Source: CAYXFZ01 sp964464385 | GTDB taxonomy: Bacteria; Planctomycetota; UBA1135 | Direction: 5' to 3' | Assembly (NCBI GenBank): GCA_964464385.1 | Contig: CAYXFZ010000010.1 | Span: forward strand, 1 to 35,295 | Length of the DNA stretch: 35,295 bases | Shown: positions 32,817 through 35,295 of the stretch, piece after piece | Layout of the letters: each line of letters begins with the position of its first letter | How positions within the stretch are numbered: the first letter of the stretch is position 1 | Program-made: the position numbers and the translations under genes | Notes under the pieces: model-generated | Seen by the model: the letters and a program-made list of their open reading frames with translations, nothing else | The model's database searches: none | What the model was told of the DNA's origin: nothing

Positions 32817-33473
32817 TCAAGAGAGGGGGGCAAATGCTTCGCGCAGGGCCCCGGAGGACAACAGCAGGGAAGACCAAGTTTCGAAGGGGTCGTCCTCGGC
32901 GTCGGCGAGACGTTCGAGGTCGGCAAGGCACTCAAAAGAACCGAGCATGGCATCGGTTTCCCGGACTTGGACCGTCGTCTCGTTGTCAGCTGGAATGTCC
33001 AAGCGGTAGACGAGACCCAAGTGGACCGAGCCCACTTCGGTGGTGTCATCATTGAGGATCCCGAGCGGAGTCAGGGCCGTGGGAGGTGAGGAAAAGGAGA
33101 GTTCCTCTTCCAACTCCCTTTGGCAGGCTCGGGCAAAAAGATCTGTGCCACCGGGACTACCCTCGGTGGGCATGTCACAAGGGTTGATGTGTCCGCCAAC
33201 GCCAATGCTGCGGCGGCCATGCAAACGCTTTTCGCCCTGGGTTGCCAGGCGGGTGAGGCACAGGACTTTGCCAGCTTGGCAAACGGCAACGTAAGGAATG
33301 GGTTGCTTGAAGGTTGGCTGGCTTTCGGCCCAACGGCGCTCCACAAAAAAGCCTTGGTCCCGAGCTGGAGCCAAAAACTGGCTTTCCATGGCGTCGGCAG
33401 AAAGGGGCAAGAAGCCGTGGAGTCCATCAGGACCCAACACAGCCTCACGAGGTACGACCCAAATGAACTCCAT
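32817..33473 (-). CDS. Nudix hydrolase-like protein
   Basis: A 218-residue protein with a Nudix box: G-V-G-G-H-I-N-P near residues 91-98, then after an insert of about 20 residues R-E-L-E-E-E-L at 119-125. The glutamates of the box are kept; the insert between the Gly and the R-E is longer than canonical, as in the subgroup with G-G-H-I-N. An N-terminal extension of about 60 residues precedes it. Likely cleaves a nucleoside diphosphate-linked substrate; which one is unknown. Start ATG 33473 (M-E-F-I-W-V-V-P-R-E) is chosen because upstream codons lack protein character. It is divergent from the hybrid kinase, with a 157-base gap. Confidence 0.78.
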   Translation of the reverse strand: MEFIWVVPREAVLGPDGLHGFLPLSADAMESQFLAPARDQGFFVERRWAESQPTFKQPIPYVAVCQAGKVLCLTRLATQGEKRLHGRRSIGVGGHINPCDMPTEGSPGGTDLFARACQRELEEELSFSSPPTALTPLGILNDDTTEVGSVHLGLVYRLDIPADNETTVQVRETDAMLGSFECLADLERLADAEDDPFETWSSLLLSSGALREAFAPLS

Positions 33474-33583
33474 CACGGGTGTTTTGTAACGACATTTGGG
33501 CAGTCCGGCAAGGCTGGTCCGCAAAAATAACGCAACTTGTGGGGGATTTGTGGAAAAAACGCCTAGCGGTGGGGCGAACAAAG

Positions 33584-33597
33584 GCCGACACGTCGGC
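33584..33597. promoter_or_regulatory. Short inverted repeat upstream of the hybrid kinase gene
   Basis: GCCGAC, 2-base spacer, GTCGGC: a perfect 6-base inverted repeat 33 bases before the ATG at 33631. It could be an operator but may be chance in G+C-rich DNA. Otherwise the 157-base gap 33474-33630 shows no gene or RNA that I recognise. Confidence 0.25.
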
Positions 33598-33630
33598 GAC
33601 TTCGATTCAAGGGAAGTGCCCAGAAAGCCG

Positions 33631-35097
33631 ATGAAAGAGGGGATTCCTTCCCATTCCCATCCTTTGGCCCCTGCTCAATCTCGTTCTCGGTTCGAATTGG
33701 ACCGCTACCTGCTGCTCGCGGTAATGCCGCCTGCGGCCGGCGGTGCCGTTTTGTTGATTTCAGGAGGGCATCCCAACTTCCAAACTTGGCCTGTCTTCTT
33801 TTCGGTCATGGCCGGCGTCGGTCTCGGCCTGATTTTGATTCTGGGCCGGCGCTTGGAGCGCCTCATGGCCGACAAATCTCGACTCACTCGATTGGAACGC
33901 ACCCGCAGTGAAGAGTTGCGGAAGGTGAATGGAGACTTAACGCGAGCTTTGCGCGAGGCGCGCGCCGCTACCCAAGCGCGCAGTGCCTTCTTGGCACACA
34001 TGAGTCATGAAATTCGTACACCACTCCATGGAATTTTGGGCTTGTCCGAAATGTTGCGCGAGGAGGTGGAGGGCATCGAAGAAAAAGAACACGCCCGCGC
34101 TCTGCATCGCTGCGGACAAGGATTGCTGGAGATGGTGAACGAAGTCTTGGACTTTTCCAAAGTGGAGGCGGGGCAGATCGAATTGGAAACCATTCCTTTT
34201 GATTTGCGCGACGAAGTCACCACCCTCCTAAGCACCTATGCCGCGCCCACGGGAAAGAGTTCCTTGCAAGTGACTGCGACCGTGGCCTCCTCAGTGCCCA
34301 CTTCGCTCGTGGGCGATCCTCTGCGCTTGCGACAAGTGCTGGGTAACCTTTTGAGCAATGCCATCAAGTTCACCGAATCCGGCAGCGTGCACCTGCGCGT
34401 CGAAGCGGAGAAAGTTTCCCCCATCCGTGCGCTGATTCGTTTTGAGGTGGAGGACACGGGCATTGGCTTCAACGCCCAGGAAAAAGAAAGACTCTTTCTC
34501 CCGTTCACGCAAGCCGACGCTTCCATGAGCCGTCGCTTTGGGGGGACTGGTCTGGGCCTTTCCACCAGTCATCGTCTCGTGGAACGGATGGGCGGCAGGT
34601 TGGATGCCGTGAGCACGCCTGGTGTGGGCAGTTGCTTCTCCTTCGCCCTGTCCTTTGGCATGCACTCGGCAATCCCTGCGCCTTTCTCGCAGGGAAACCC
34701 GCAACTGCAGGGCCGGGTTCTGCTGGTCGAGGACGATGCCGTCAATCGCACTGTGGCCGCTCGGATGTTGGAAAGTTTGGGCTTGAAGGTCGGCCTGGCC
34801 ACGGGCGGCAAGCACGCCCTACGGCTCTTTGCTTTGGGCGGCTGGGATTTGATCCTGATGGATTGCCGGATGCCGGATTTGGACGGTTATGAAACTGTGC
34901 GCCGCTTGCGTAGCCAAGAAAAGTCGTCCTCGCACATCCCCATTCTGGCCCTGACCGCGCACGGCACCCTGGAAGATGAAATGGAGTGTCGCGCGGCGGG
35001 AATGGATGGCTATCTGACCAAACCCATTCGATGCGAGGTCCTGGTTTCGGCCCTAGCCGAGCACCTGCCGACGAGGGAGCGGAGAGTCGCCCGTTAG
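33631..35097 (+). CDS. Hybrid sensor histidine kinase/response regulator
   Basis: A 488-residue two-component protein. From the ATG at 33631: two membrane helices near residues 26-44 and 52-72 with almost no loop between them, a coiled coil (about 78-118), a HisKA domain with the phospho-accepting His126 (M-S-H-E-I-R-T-P-L-H-G), an HATPase with N-box N-L-L-S-N-A-I-K-F-T, G1 D-T-G-I-G-F and G2 G-G-T-G-L-G-L, and a C-terminal receiver with Asp near 411 (L-I-L-M-D-C-R-M-P-D-L-D-G) and Lys in L-T-K-P. It lacks an extracytoplasmic sensor, so the signal is probably sensed in the membrane or the cytoplasm. No HPt domain or paired regulator lies nearby. The 3' end overlaps the opposite-strand rnpB. 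Confidence 0.92.
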   Translation: MKEGIPSHSHPLAPAQSRSRFELDRYLLLAVMPPAAGGAVLLISGGHPNFQTWPVFFSVMAGVGLGLILILGRRLERLMADKSRLTRLERTRSEELRKVNGDLTRALREARAATQARSAFLAHMSHEIRTPLHGILGLSEMLREEVEGIEEKEHARALHRCGQGLLEMVNEVLDFSKVEAGQIELETIPFDLRDEVTTLLSTYAAPTGKSSLQVTATVASSVPTSLVGDPLRLRQVLGNLLSNAIKFTESGSVHLRVEAEKVSPIRALIRFEVEDTGIGFNAQEKERLFLPFTQADASMSRRFGGTGLGLSTSHRLVERMGGRLDAVSTPGVGSCFSFALSFGMHSAIPAPFSQGNPQLQGRVLLVEDDAVNRTVAARMLESLGLKVGLATGGKHALRLFALGGWDLILMDCRMPDLDGYETVRRLRSQEKSSSHIPILALTAHGTLEDEMECRAAGMDGYLTKPIRCEVLVSALAEHLPTRERRVAR

Positions 35098-35295
35098 GCC
35101 GGGTCCTGTCCCCTTGCGGGGGACGACCATTTCTCTGGGACTGGTGTTGCCACCAGCCTCCTACGTTCTACCCGGAGGTCCAAACGGCACGGGCCGTGCC
35201 ATCCCTCCCTATGTGAACTTTCTCCCGGTGGGGTTTACCCTGCCACGCTTGTCACCAAGCGCGCGGTGAGCTCTTACCTCGCCTTTTCAACCTTA
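35083..35295 (-). ncRNA. rnpB: RNase P RNA, 3' part (5' end beyond window)
   Basis: Catalytic RNA of RNase P, which trims the 5' end of tRNA precursors. On the minus strand I read, in order, the P-rich segment G-A-G-G-T-A-A-G-A-G-C-T-C-A-C-C, the hallmark GGTAAACCCCACC near 35229-35245, AGAGAAATGGTCGTC at about 35122-35136 (conserved AGAnnAAUGnYCG), and ACAGGACCCGGCC near 35099-35111 (conserved ACAGAACCCGGCUUA). These belong to the universal core in correct order and spacing. The 3' boundary is an estimate; it overlaps the end of the hybrid kinase gene by about 15 bases. The 5' half lies outside the window. Confidence 0.9.

Noticed and set aside
1..35295. CRISPR arrays, insertion sequences, tRNA genes, prophage or defence islands
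   Set aside because: No regularly spaced repeats, transposase motifs, cloverleaf sequences or phage genes were found on reading both strands.

Overview
This G+C-rich window (about 60% by eye) is densely packed with bacterial chromosomal genes. It covers part of a draft assembly: three runs of exactly ten Ns (8525-8534, 11020-11029, 20594-20603) mark gaps. The host is an outer-membrane-bearing bacterium (lpxD for lipid A, murJ) that makes menaquinone by the futalosine route (mqnD) and isoprenoids by the MEP route (ispH). Two unassigned proteins, a two-helix membrane protein at 9725-11092 and a secreted protein with a C-terminal tail domain at 29668-30681, remind me of Planctomycetota families. 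A Planctomycetota-like host is therefore my best guess. This rests on memory, not a database search.

Layout. 1-2766: the 3' part of gyrA, then yqeY and a DUF3365-type haem-binding protein, in overlapping reading frames. 2763-5312: a divergent glycosyltransferase and murJ. 5347-11817 (minus): a likely four-gene unit of class I amidotransferase, unknown membrane protein, aroB and carB. 11841-13803 (plus): a Ca2+/Na+ exchanger and lpxD. 13824-17669: a Nudix-like protein, folC-ispH and rsgA. 17735-20506: a TPR lipoprotein, a SpoU methyltransferase and a rarA gene cut off after 51 codons. 20503-24773 (minus): dinG-like helicase, arsC and a methyltransferase-like protein. 24843-27859: leucine dehydrogenase, a type II methionine aminopeptidase-like protein and an atypical Hanks kinase with a clear terminator. 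27969-30681: a ferredoxin-NADP reductase divergent from mqnD, and a secreted protein. 30799-33473: a receiver-like protein, an Spx/ArsC-like protein, fdhD, a small unknown and a Nudix protein. 33631-35295: a hybrid histidine kinase, then most of rnpB (RNase P RNA) on the minus strand running off the window.

No mobile element, CRISPR array, tRNA or rRNA was seen. No gene-free stretch exceeds about 160 bases. The content is mostly housekeeping. The points worth following are (i) a recurrent -10-like hexamer TAnnnT ending only 6-8 bases before many start codons, which suggests widespread leaderless transcription; (ii) enzymes with degraded active sites (DinG exonuclease domain, MetAP His-to-Pro, Nudix box); (iii) the truncated rarA; and (iv) an 8-bp perfect inverted repeat between the reductase and mqnD. 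I do not see a convincing new multi-gene defence or biosynthetic system.
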